From: Treponema sp.
GTDB taxonomy: Bacteria; Spirochaetota; Spirochaetia; Treponematales; Breznakiellaceae
DNA length: 10,209 bases
Direction: 5' to 3'
NCBI GenBank assembly: GCA_031254175.1
Contig: JAIRUY010000053.1
Coordinates: 1-10,209 of the forward strand
A program made the translations under genes and the position numbers. Below are positions 1 to 6,991 of the stretch, one piece after another; the stretch's first letter is position 1, and every line of letters begins with the position of its first letter. The notes beneath the pieces were generated by a model. The model saw only the letters and a list, made by a program, of their open reading frames with translations, made no database searches and was not told the DNA's origin.

Positions 1-600
1 ATCCTCTGTTTCCGCGGCCTTTTTGTTAAATACCGGAATCCCGACCTGAAGCGTTGTTCCTATGATGCTGCCGTTGGAATTTTCAGGGTTTATGGAAAAC
101 GCGCCCACCGGCCGCACAACCGGTTTTGGTTTTCTGTCCTTTTGTTTTTTATTGTTATCAGGCAGCAATAAATCCAGAAGCGCTTCTTCGGCGCGTCTAT
201 CCGCTTCCTGCGTTACAGATTCCTGCATTTCCTGCTTTACCATCTGAAATCCGGCGGCCATAAGATCGCGCACCATTGACTCAACATCTCTTCCTACATA
301 ACCAACTTCCGTATATTTTGTCGCTTCTACTTTAAGAAACGGAGAACCGGCAAGTTTTGCGAGCCGCCGCGCGATTTCTGTTTTCCCGACGCCTGTAGGC
401 CCTATCATCAGAATATTCTTGGGCGCAATGTCCTCACGAAGTTCCGGCTCAAGTTTGAGTCTTCTTATCCGGTTTCTAAGCGCAACAGCCACTGCCCTTT
501 TTGCCTTTTTCTGGCCTACGATATATTTATCCAATTCCGCGACAATTTCCTTCGGCGTAAGCTTATTCAGTTTTTCGTTTAATTGTTTGTTATCACTCAT
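1..600 (-). CDS. hslU: HslU (ClpY), ATPase/unfoldase subunit of the HslUV protease, N-terminal part
   Basis: This is the first 200 codons of the AAA+ unfoldase that unfolds substrates and threads them into the HslV peptidase in the cytoplasm. The reading frame from the ATG at 600 stays open to the window edge, so the gene is cut off. Visible features are the N-terminal segment containing IVGQKKAKRAVAVALRNR (residues 27-44), the Walker A loop GPTGVGKT (67-74) and the pore-loop motif GYVGR (100-104), followed by the start of the variable I domain (about 110 onward, charged and rich in K, E and Q). Family members run to about 440-480 residues, so over half is missing, including Walker B and the C-terminal tail that activates HslV. 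The start lies 4 bases after the hslV stop. The nearest strong Shine-Dalgarno match, GGAGG at 616-620, is 15 bases upstream, which is long, so translation may be coupled to hslV. Identification is firm. Confidence 0.96.
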   Translation of the reverse strand, partial: MSDNKQLNEKLNKLTPKEIVAELDKYIVGQKKAKRAVAVALRNRIRRLKLEPELREDIAPKNILMIGPTGVGKTEIARRLAKLAGSPFLKVEATKYTEVGYVGRDVESMVRDLMAAGFQMVKQEMQESVTQEADRRAEEALLDLLLPDNNKKQKDRKPKPVVRPVGAFSINPENSNGSIIGTTLQVGIPVFNKKAAETED

Positions 601-604
601 GAAC

Positions 605-1150
605 TTAACCCAATTCCTCCAATGTTATTTGCATATTTGTATATATGCAGATGTTACCCGCAATTTTCAGGCTTCTTTCCGCAATTTCAGCGGCGGAAAA
701 TCCTGAGGCTTCCAGAAAAGCCAAAGCCGCCGCATAAGCGTAATTGCCGCCTGAGCCAATCGCAAGCGCGTTTTCCGCCGGTTCTATTACATCTCCTGTG
801 CCGGAAATAAGCAGCGTTTTTGAAAGATCCGCCACAAGCAGCAAAGCTTCAAGCCGTCTTAAGGTACGATCCATCCGCCAGTCCTTTGCCAGTTCAACCG
901 CCGCCCTCAGCAAATCGCCGGAATATTCTTTAAGTTTCGCTTCAAAACGGTCAAAGAGGGTAAACGCGTCAGCTGTAGCGCCGGCAAAACCGCACAATAC
1001 TTTTCCGTCCATAAGGCGGCGTACTTTGCGAGCGTTGTTTTTCATAACCGTCTGTCCCATCGTTACCTGCCCGTCTCCCGCCATTGCAACTTTGCCGTCT
1101 TTCCTTACCGCAATAATGGTTGTTGATTTTATTTTTTCTCTAGAGTTCAT
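605..1150 (-). CDS. hslV: HslV (ClpQ), threonine peptidase subunit of the HslUV protease
   Basis: This is the proteasome beta-like peptidase that forms the double-hexamer chamber capped by HslU. The protein has 181 residues, close to the E. coli length. By alignment from memory, the catalytic N-terminal threonine is T10 in the stretch STTIIAV, with D26 (AGDGQ), K42 (ARKVRR) and S133 (IGSGG) at the usual active-site positions. Further family blocks are GFAGATADAFTLF (54-66), AVELAKDWR (84-92) and AGNICIYTN (164-172). The ATG at 1150 has AGAAGGA at 1155-1161, 4-5 bases upstream, and no closer start would leave the threonine second. Nine residues must therefore be removed to expose T10, whereas E. 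coli loses only the initiator methionine. It lies 23 bases after xerC and 4 bases before hslU, so the pair is almost certainly co-transcribed. Confidence 0.97.
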   Translation of the reverse strand: MNSREKIKSTTIIAVRKDGKVAMAGDGQVTMGQTVMKNNARKVRRLMDGKVLCGFAGATADAFTLFDRFEAKLKEYSGDLLRAAVELAKDWRMDRTLRRLEALLLVADLSKTLLISGTGDVIEPAENALAIGSGGNYAYAAALAFLEASGFSAAEIAERSLKIAGNICIYTNMQITLEELG

Positions 1151-1173
1151 TATTTCCTTCTCTATTATATTTT

Positions 1174-2097
1174 TTATTTTGCATGAGGATGCGCCTTTGC
1201 GTATACTTTTTTTAAGGAGTCAACGTTAACATGCGTGTAACGCTGTGTTGTAGAAAGACTTGAATGTCCGAGCATTTCCTGAACAACACGGACATCACAG
1301 CCGGAATTAACAAGGTGTGTTGCAAAACTGTGCCGCAGCGCATGCGGATGGATATTTTTCCCAATTCCAGATTTTTGCGCATAACGCGATATTATCCAGC
1401 GGACTCCGGAAATTGAAATCGGCTGCCCTTTCCTGTTTATGAAAAGAGCGCCCTTTTTTCCGTCAATGCCGGACATCCCAAGCCGCGCCGAGCGCTGCGG
1501 CAGATACTCTTTTAACGCTTCTTTCGCTTCTTCGGAAAAAAACACATAACGCATTTTATTTCCTTTTCCGGTTATTCTCGCATCGTCCAGTGAGCCTGAA
1601 ATATTTTCCATGGAAAGTGAAACTACTTCTGAAATTCTTAAACCAGCCGAATACATTGCCATAATCAAGGCTCGGTCTCTTACAGGCCAAAGAATTCCGG
1701 CAGATTCAGGAAGAGATGCGAAATTTGCCATTTCATTCTCCCACAATACAGAAGGAAGTTTTTGCGGCGTCTTGATGTTTCTTATGGAAAAACAAGGGTT
1801 GTCTTCCCTTTTCCTGAAACGCACCATCCAGGAATAAAACCCGCGGACTGAAGAAAGACATCTGTTTACCGTTGTCGCTGCCATGCTTTCGGCGCTTAAA
1901 TCGGCAACAAATTTCCGCACCTCATAGGGATTTGCTTTTTCAATTTCTATACTGTGATTGCTGCAGTAGTTTTCAAAACGAAAGAGATCATTTTTGTAAG
2001 CTTCGATTGTTCTGACAGAACAGCCCTTTACTGCCTGTAAATAGGTTAAATATTCCCGTATTACGGAAACTGCCGTTGAGGGTACCTTATTCATCAT
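1174..2097 (-). CDS. xerC: Tyrosine recombinase XerC-type
   Basis: This is a 307-residue Xer-type site-specific recombinase. Xer proteins act in pairs at the chromosomal dif site to resolve chromosome dimers at division. The N-terminal SAM-like, core-binding domain covers about residues 8-95 and the catalytic domain about 115-300. All six catalytic residues can be assigned: R154 (SAGLRISEV), K178 (GKGNK), H252 and R255 (HALRHSFATHL), H278 (LGHSS) and the nucleophile Y287 (TQRYTHV). The ATG at 2097 overlaps the topA stop as ATGA and has GGAGG at 2105-2109, spacing 7; a second ATG follows directly at 2094. A second Xer recombinase lies at 6063-6989. Calling this one XerC and the other XerD rests on my recollection of treponeme gene order and general similarity, so the C/D labels could be swapped. 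A recombinase carried by a mobile element is unlikely given the operon setting. Confidence 0.88.
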   Translation of the reverse strand: MMNKVPSTAVSVIREYLTYLQAVKGCSVRTIEAYKNDLFRFENYCSNHSIEIEKANPYEVRKFVADLSAESMAATTVNRCLSSVRGFYSWMVRFRKREDNPCFSIRNIKTPQKLPSVLWENEMANFASLPESAGILWPVRDRALIMAMYSAGLRISEVVSLSMENISGSLDDARITGKGNKMRYVFFSEEAKEALKEYLPQRSARLGMSGIDGKKGALFINRKGQPISISGVRWIISRYAQKSGIGKNIHPHALRHSFATHLVNSGCDVRVVQEMLGHSSLSTTQRYTHVNVDSLKKVYAKAHPHAK

Positions 2098-4313
2098 TCG
2101 GCATCCTCCGTACTGTGCAGATAATCACATTCCGTATTAATGCAGACTTTATGTGTGCCGTTTTTCTTGTCGTGTTTCTCTACCATAAAGAATCCGCACT
2201 TTGGACAGCTTTGATTCACAGGCTTAAAATGGCTGATAAAATCACATTCGGGATAATTTGTGCATCCGTAGAATTCCTTGCCTCTGCCTTTGGTTTTTCT
2301 CGCTACAATATCACCTGTACATTTCGGGCATTTGGCAAGAGGTATGGATTTGGTATTGCGGCATTCGGGAAATCCGGAACATGCAATGAAGAATCCGAAC
2401 CTCCCCAGTTTTTTCATCATTTGTTTGCCGCATTTTTCACAGGAAAATTCGGTTGGCTCATCCAGAGTACCTTTAAAAGATTCAATTGTTTTGCTTACAT
2501 CATCGACAGTAGTTTTAAACGGATCCCAGAATTCCCTTATCATCTGCGGCCAGCTGACTCTGTTTTCTTCTACTTCATCAAGTTTTGTTTCCATTGAAGC
2601 GGTAAAATCGGCATCCACATACATTGGAAAATGCTCTACCAATACTTCATTTATCAATTTACCCAAAACAGTGGGAACAAGCTGCTTGTTTGAGCGCGTA
2701 ACGTAATACCGATCCAGCAAAACTGAAATAATTGAAGCGTATGTTGAAGGCCGCCCAATTCCTTTCTCTTCCAGTGTCCTAACAATGGAAGCATCGGAAT
2801 AACGCGCAGGTCCCTGCGTAAAGTGCTGTTCACTGTAGAATTTGTCCACTATCACAGTATCGCCTGTTTTTAACAGAGGATATGAACTTTTGTTTTCATC
2901 TCTGGAAGATAAAAGTTTAATAACTTTATAAAATCCTTTTTCAAGCATTTTTGATCCGCTGACCCTGAAAAGCCCCTCTTCATCTCCCGCTGTAACTTTG
3001 ATATCTACACTGACAGTTCTGCTTTTTGCGTTATTCATCTGGCAGGAAACAAACCTCTCCCAAATAATCGAATACAGCCTGAATTGATCTTTTGTGAGAT
3101 ATTCCTTGACAGAGTCCGGCGTATATTCGGTATAAGTCGGCCTGATTGCTTCATGAGCGTCCTGCGCGTTTTTGCCCACAGTGTACTCAACCGGTTTTTC
3201 AGGCAGCTCTTTCGGATAATTTTTGCCAAGCCAGCTTCGCACATCTTCAATCGCTGTTGTTGAAATACGCACGCTGTCTGTACGCATATAGGTTATAAGA
3301 CCAACTCTTGAAGAGCCTATACTTGCGCCTTCATAAAGCTGCTGGGCTACCTGCATGGTTTTGCGCGAAGTAAACCCAAGGCGGTTAGCAGCAGTCTGCT
3401 GAAGCTGCGATGTTGTAAAAGGAGCCTTTGGACGGATAGTCTTGTCAGTTTCCCTGATATCGGAAACAATACATTCCTTGTCTTTAATTTTTTCAATAAT
3501 TGCTTTAACTTCATTTTCGTTTTTTAATTCCGGTTTGTTATTGTTCCAAAGTACAAGCTGGGCTGTATAAACAGTTTTTCCGGCTTTAATATCCGCTTCC
3601 AGAGTCCAGTATTCATCAGGGATAAAGCTTTCCACTTCCTTTTCCCGTTCGCAGATCAAACGCAGCGCCACCGACTGAACCCGTCCTGCCGAAAGTCCGT
3701 TTTTTACTTTTTTCCACAATAGGGGCGAAAGGTTGTAGCCTACAAGCCTGTCAAGCACACGCCTCGCTTTTTGCGCGGAAACTTTTGATTCATCAATGAC
3801 GCGCGGATTAAGCACCGCGTCCTTTATTGCCTGCGGAGTTATTTCATTGAAACTGATCCGCTCTATCGGCAAAGACGCTGTTTTCGCAACAAAAGCGTTT
3901 CTCAAATGCCATGCAATTGCTTCGCCTTCACGGTCGTTATCACAAGCAAGCAAAACCTTGCATGATTTTTTCGCATCTGTTTGCAATTCTTTCAGGATTT
4001 TCGCCCTGCCTCTGACAGTTATATATTCAGGTTCAAAGTTGTGGTCGATATCTATTGCCGTTCTTGATTTTGGCAGATCGATTAAATGTCCCATTGATGC
4101 CTTTACGCTGTAAGAAGGACCCAGATATTTCTCAATTGTTTTCACCTTTCCGGGAGACTCTACAATTACAAGAATCTGTTTTTCCGCATGTTTTTTACTT
4201 TCCTTTTTTGTCTTGACAGATTTTTTTACCTTTGAGGTTTTCTTACCGGCAGCCGCGCTCAAGGAACTTTTCTTTTCCACACCGTTTTCCGCAGCTTTTA
4301 CTTCTGTTGCCAT
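2094..4313 (-). CDS. topA: DNA topoisomerase I (type IA) with three zinc ribbons
   Basis: This 739-residue enzyme relaxes negative supercoils by passing strands through a transient single-strand break. A lysine-rich tail (1-45, 14 lysines) precedes the Toprim domain, which starts at ILVIVESPGK (47-56). The metal-binding acidic residues are E52 and D125, D127, E129 in CDNDREGE. The catalytic tyrosine is Y342 in GLITYMRTDS. Further core motifs are LSAGRVQSVALRLI (207-220) and EKGIGRPSTYASII (516-529). Three C-terminal four-cysteine zinc ribbons follow: C625/C628/C645/C651, C662/C665/C684/C690 and C703/C706/C724/C729. The ATG at 4313 has AAGGA at 4320-4324, spacing 6, and the site overlaps the dprA stop. 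The next methionine is residue 74, inside the Toprim domain, which supports the start and hence the tail. The gene lies 9 bases after dprA and its stop overlaps the xerC start. Confidence 0.98.
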   Translation of the reverse strand: MATEVKAAENGVEKKSSLSAAAGKKTSKVKKSVKTKKESKKHAEKQILVIVESPGKVKTIEKYLGPSYSVKASMGHLIDLPKSRTAIDIDHNFEPEYITVRGRAKILKELQTDAKKSCKVLLACDNDREGEAIAWHLRNAFVAKTASLPIERISFNEITPQAIKDAVLNPRVIDESKVSAQKARRVLDRLVGYNLSPLLWKKVKNGLSAGRVQSVALRLICEREKEVESFIPDEYWTLEADIKAGKTVYTAQLVLWNNNKPELKNENEVKAIIEKIKDKECIVSDIRETDKTIRPKAPFTTSQLQQTAANRLGFTSRKTMQVAQQLYEGASIGSSRVGLITYMRTDSVRISTTAIEDVRSWLGKNYPKELPEKPVEYTVGKNAQDAHEAIRPTYTEYTPDSVKEYLTKDQFRLYSIIWERFVSCQMNNAKSRTVSVDIKVTAGDEEGLFRVSGSKMLEKGFYKVIKLLSSRDENKSSYPLLKTGDTVIVDKFYSEQHFTQGPARYSDASIVRTLEEKGIGRPSTYASIISVLLDRYYVTRSNKQLVPTVLGKLINEVLVEHFPMYVDADFTASMETKLDEVEENRVSWPQMIREFWDPFKTTVDDVSKTIESFKGTLDEPTEFSCEKCGKQMMKKLGRFGFFIACSGFPECRNTKSIPLAKCPKCTGDIVARKTKGRGKEFYGCTNYPECDFISHFKPVNQSCPKCGFFMVEKHDKKNGTHKVCINTECDYLHSTEDAE

Positions 4314-4322
4314 ATTTCGTCC

Positions 4323-5309
4323 TTAAATTTCAATATTAAGTAAATTTGCCATTGAAGAGATTATCTCCTCTTTGCTTATATTCCCGGCAGAAACCATAAC
4401 CTTTTTATCGTTATCTGCATAATTCAAATTCCATTTTTTAAAAATATCCAGCTCCGAATAAATTACTTCCGCGCCGTCTTCCGCAAGCTTTAACGTGCCA
4501 AGTTTGTTTTTTATCGTACTCTTCTGCACTCCGGTTGACGCTACCCATAATTCCCTGCCATGTTCAAGCGCGAATGCTGCTGTAATGAGAGCGCCTGACT
4601 TTTGCGGCGCTTCCACAATCAATACGCTGCGCGAAAGGGCGGAAATGATTCTGTTTCTCGCAGGGAAACTCCATTTGGCCGGTTTTGTTCCGGGGGAATA
4701 TTCAGAAATCAACGCCCCGCCTGAATCAAGTATTTGTTTTGCAAGAAGCCTGTTTGACGAAGGATATATTTCATCAATTCCCGAACCCAGTACTGCGTAC
4801 CCGGGAACGCCGCCTGCAAGATTTCCCCTGTGGGACATTGCGTCAATTCCCAGAGCAAGTCCTGAAACTACGGATATTCCGGCTTTTCCGGCGCCGCAGG
4901 CAATTTTATATGCCTGTTCCGCGCTTTCAGGACTTGGCTTTCGGGTACCGACCATACCAAGCAGGGGTTTTTCCGGATTTGGAAGACTGCCCCTGTAATA
5001 GATAACAGCCGGCGGATCGTAGATTTCCCTTAATAACGGCGGATATTCTTCGCTTGACCAGGATACCCATTTAATTGACCTTATTCCGCAGATTGTGTCA
5101 ATACGATCGGCCTTATTTCGTATTTCACTGATATCCCAGTCTTTTTTAACTTTACGATTAAGAAGACCTTCAATATTTTTCTTTGATTGAAAATATAATT
5201 CTTCCTCATTATCAAATGAATTTAACAATTTTATTTTTTCTTTTAATGTTAATCCGGGTAAAATAGATATTATTAAATCGAGAAGTCCGCGGGTTTTGTG
5301 CTGTTTCAT
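4323..5309 (-). CDS. dprA: DprA/Smf family DNA-processing protein
   Basis: DprA binds single-stranded DNA and loads RecA during natural transformation. It is also widespread in bacteria not known to be competent, where its role is unclear. The 328-residue product has an N-terminal helical region (about 1-75) and an extended Rossmann-fold DprA domain (about 85-285). Family motifs are MVGTRKPS (119-126), SGLALGIDAMSHRG (149-162), LGSGIDEIYPSSN (174-186), the run SEYSPGT to FPARNRIISALS (202-226), and VEAPQKSGALITAA (232-245). Two departures stand out: the usual AVPG after GREL is replaced by VASTG (256-260), and the C-terminal winged-helix domain of long members is missing or degenerate in the last 40 residues. 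The ATG at 5309 overlaps the preceding TPR gene's stop and has AGGAG at 5318-5322, spacing 8. I know of smf next to a TPR gene and hslVU in Borrelia, which agrees. Confidence 0.94.
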   Translation of the reverse strand: MKQHKTRGLLDLIISILPGLTLKEKIKLLNSFDNEEELYFQSKKNIEGLLNRKVKKDWDISEIRNKADRIDTICGIRSIKWVSWSSEEYPPLLREIYDPPAVIYYRGSLPNPEKPLLGMVGTRKPSPESAEQAYKIACGAGKAGISVVSGLALGIDAMSHRGNLAGGVPGYAVLGSGIDEIYPSSNRLLAKQILDSGGALISEYSPGTKPAKWSFPARNRIISALSRSVLIVEAPQKSGALITAAFALEHGRELWVASTGVQKSTIKNKLGTLKLAEDGAEVIYSELDIFKKWNLNYADNDKKVMVSAGNISKEEIISSMANLLNIEI

Positions 5310-6052
5310 AATAACATCTCCTGAATAATATCTATGTTGTTTAATGCTTCTTCCCTTATGTTTTTATCCTTTGTACGTTCAGCGATTTTGTCGTATATTT
5401 CAACTGCCTTTTGCAGATTTTCAATCATATAGTATGCTCTTGCCAAAACAAACATTGCAGAAGTATCTGCCGGCGTTACTTGCAGCAAACGTTCAAGATA
5501 CATTATCGCATCCCCAGGGCGGTCAAGATCAAATACATAAAGGAGTGCAATACCGTACATCGGCTTTGCATAAGTAATATTGAGTTCCAGCGCCCTTTTA
5601 TATGAATTTTCAGACAATCTGAAATAACGCTCCTTTTCATTTATCGAGTCAGCCGAAAATCCAACAACTGAATTGGCGACATTCGCCGCTGTTACTCCGG
5701 CTAAATAATAAAGAAACGGATCCTCAGAATTAAAATAAATTGCCCTTTCAAGGGCGTTAAGCGCATCATTGTGCATATTACTGTCCGCAAGCCTTGTGGC
5801 AAGGATTTTCCAGTAAGCGCCGGTTTGAACGCCTTCTCTTACATTGCGTTCAATTTGATCTTCGTACAGCGCTATGGCGGTCTTCAAACCGTCAATAGTT
5901 TCTGGCGTGCCTCCGTTGGGACTCAACTCGGCAATACGTTTTGCCAGCTCCCTGTTTTGTTTACCTGTTTGACTGCGATACACAGAAAAAGTAACAGCGC
6001 TCATAAATAAAATTATTAAAATGGCAATAAATATTTCTATATGTTTTTTCAT
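5306..6052 (-). CDS. Membrane-anchored TPR protein, function unknown
   Basis: I do not recognise a named family. The 248-residue product begins with MKKH and a hydrophobic stretch at residues 6-24 (roughly EIFIAILIILFMSAVTFSV), read as an uncleaved signal anchor because no good cleavage or lipobox site follows. The rest is helical with tetratricopeptide-like repeats at about 79-112, 145-162 (partial), 164-195 and 198-228; the last two are clearest (YGIALLYVFD and VLARAYYMIENLQKAVEIYD). With a short basic N-terminus (KKH) and R26 and K31 after the helix, topology is ambiguous, but a periplasm-facing TPR domain is the likelier reading. The start at 6052 lies 10 bases after the xerD stop with only a weak ribosome site (GAGAG at 6060-6064). 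Its stop overlaps the dprA start. I recall a TPR protein between ftsZ and smf in Borrelia, so it appears to be a conserved spirochaete neighbour of the division genes. It probably serves as a protein-interaction scaffold. Confidence 0.85.
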   Translation of the reverse strand: MKKHIEIFIAILIILFMSAVTFSVYRSQTGKQNRELAKRIAELSPNGGTPETIDGLKTAIALYEDQIERNVREGVQTGAYWKILATRLADSNMHNDALNALERAIYFNSEDPFLYYLAGVTAANVANSVVGFSADSINEKERYFRLSENSYKRALELNITYAKPMYGIALLYVFDLDRPGDAIMYLERLLQVTPADTSAMFVLARAYYMIENLQKAVEIYDKIAERTKDKNIREEALNNIDIIQEMLL

Positions 6053-6062
6053 TTCAATACTC

Positions 6063-6989
6063 TCACTGCTCCGCCGTACTCAACCGCGGGAAAAAACGGC
6101 GGTGGTTTTCACGAAGCATACTGACATCAACATGTGTATAAATCTGCGTAGTAGAAAGATCAGCGTGTCCCAAAAGTTCCTGAACAGATCTTAAATCCGC
6201 TCCTCCGGCCAGCAGGGAAGTGGCAAAACTGTGCCGCAATGTATGCAGATGCGATGAAGTCCCCGAAAGGCCTGCCCATTTCGCGTAATTTTTCCAGATA
6301 CCCTTTCTTGAAAGGCGCTTGCCGTTTCTGCCTATAAAAAGAGCATCGCTTTTGTTTGTTTTACCTGCAAGTTTGAAACGGGCTTCTTTCAAATATTTTT
6401 TTAAACAAACCGCCGCTTCCTTTCCAAAGATTACAAGACGCTCTTTGTTTCCTTTTCCCCTGACTTTGGCAATGCCGCCTTCAATGTCAACATCCCTGAT
6501 ATTAAGTCCTGCGGCTTCAGAAACCCTTAAGCCGGCGGAATAAATAAGCTCAAAAAGACATTTGTCGCGGATACCCAGCGGCTTCTCTGTATCAATGTTG
6601 TTTAAAAGATTTTCGATTGTTTCTTTGTCCAGCACTTCAGGAAGATGAAGACGGCGTTTCGGAGTTTCAATGACAGCAGCCGGGTTATTTTTTATCAGTC
6701 CCTCATCCATGGCAAATCTGAAAAATGATCTTAACGCGGATATTGATTTGGCTGCTGAACGGGAATCTATTCCGTCAACATCCCGGCGTACGGCAAGATA
6801 TTCACACAGAACATCTGCATCAACATTGTTAAGGGAAATTTCAGTTTTTCCGTCTTCGGCGGTTTTTGTTTTCAGAAAATCAAGAAAACGCCTTATTTCC
6901 AGACGGTAACATTCCTTTGTCAATACAGAGCGGCGCTCTACCGCGACAAGCCGGGAACAGTATCTGTTTAAAAGTTCTTTCTTTTCCAA
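6063..6989 (-). CDS. xerD: Tyrosine recombinase XerD-type
   Basis: This is the second Xer-type recombinase of the window, 308 residues, the presumed partner of the one at 1174-2097 in resolving chromosome dimers at dif. The core-binding domain spans about residues 5-105 and the catalytic domain about 115-300. The catalytic set is complete: R155 (SAGLRVSEA), K179 (RGKGNKERL), H249 and R252 (HTLRHSFATSLL), H275 (LLGHADLS) and Y284 (TQIYTHV). The start appears to be TTG at 6989, because no ATG occurs before the conserved N-terminal helices and only 2 bases separate it from the ftsZ stop. GGAG at 7001-7004 lies 11 bases upstream, inside the last ftsZ codons, so translation is probably coupled to ftsZ. 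XerD rather than XerC is inferred from recalled treponeme gene order; the family itself is certain. Confidence 0.88.
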   Translation of the reverse strand: MEKKELLNRYCSRLVAVERRSVLTKECYRLEIRRFLDFLKTKTAEDGKTEISLNNVDADVLCEYLAVRRDVDGIDSRSAAKSISALRSFFRFAMDEGLIKNNPAAVIETPKRRLHLPEVLDKETIENLLNNIDTEKPLGIRDKCLFELIYSAGLRVSEAAGLNIRDVDIEGGIAKVRGKGNKERLVIFGKEAAVCLKKYLKEARFKLAGKTNKSDALFIGRNGKRLSRKGIWKNYAKWAGLSGTSSHLHTLRHSFATSLLAGGADLRSVQELLGHADLSTTQIYTHVDVSMLRENHRRFFPRLSTAEQ

Positions 6990-6991
6990 GA

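Noticed and set aside
744..1229. Forward-strand open frame of 161 codons opposite hslV and the xerC end
   Set aside because: It is Ser- and Ala-rich with no domain, spans the hslV-xerC junction and mirrors real codons on the other strand.
1377..1397. dif-like stretch GCGCATAA, 7-base spacer, TTAT
   Set aside because: It lies inside xerC codons, the spacer is 7 instead of 6 bases, and the right arm does not match the usual dif half site, so chance resemblance is likelier.
4495..4998. Forward-strand open frame of 167 codons opposite dprA
   Set aside because: It is low-complexity and rich in Pro, Ala and Ser, has no recognisable domain, and is fully antisense to a firmly identified dprA.
1174..6989. 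The two tyrosine recombinases as signs of a mobile element or integron
   Set aside because: No direct repeats, attachment sites, cargo genes or tRNA are nearby, both genes sit tightly in the housekeeping run, and both look like Xer proteins.
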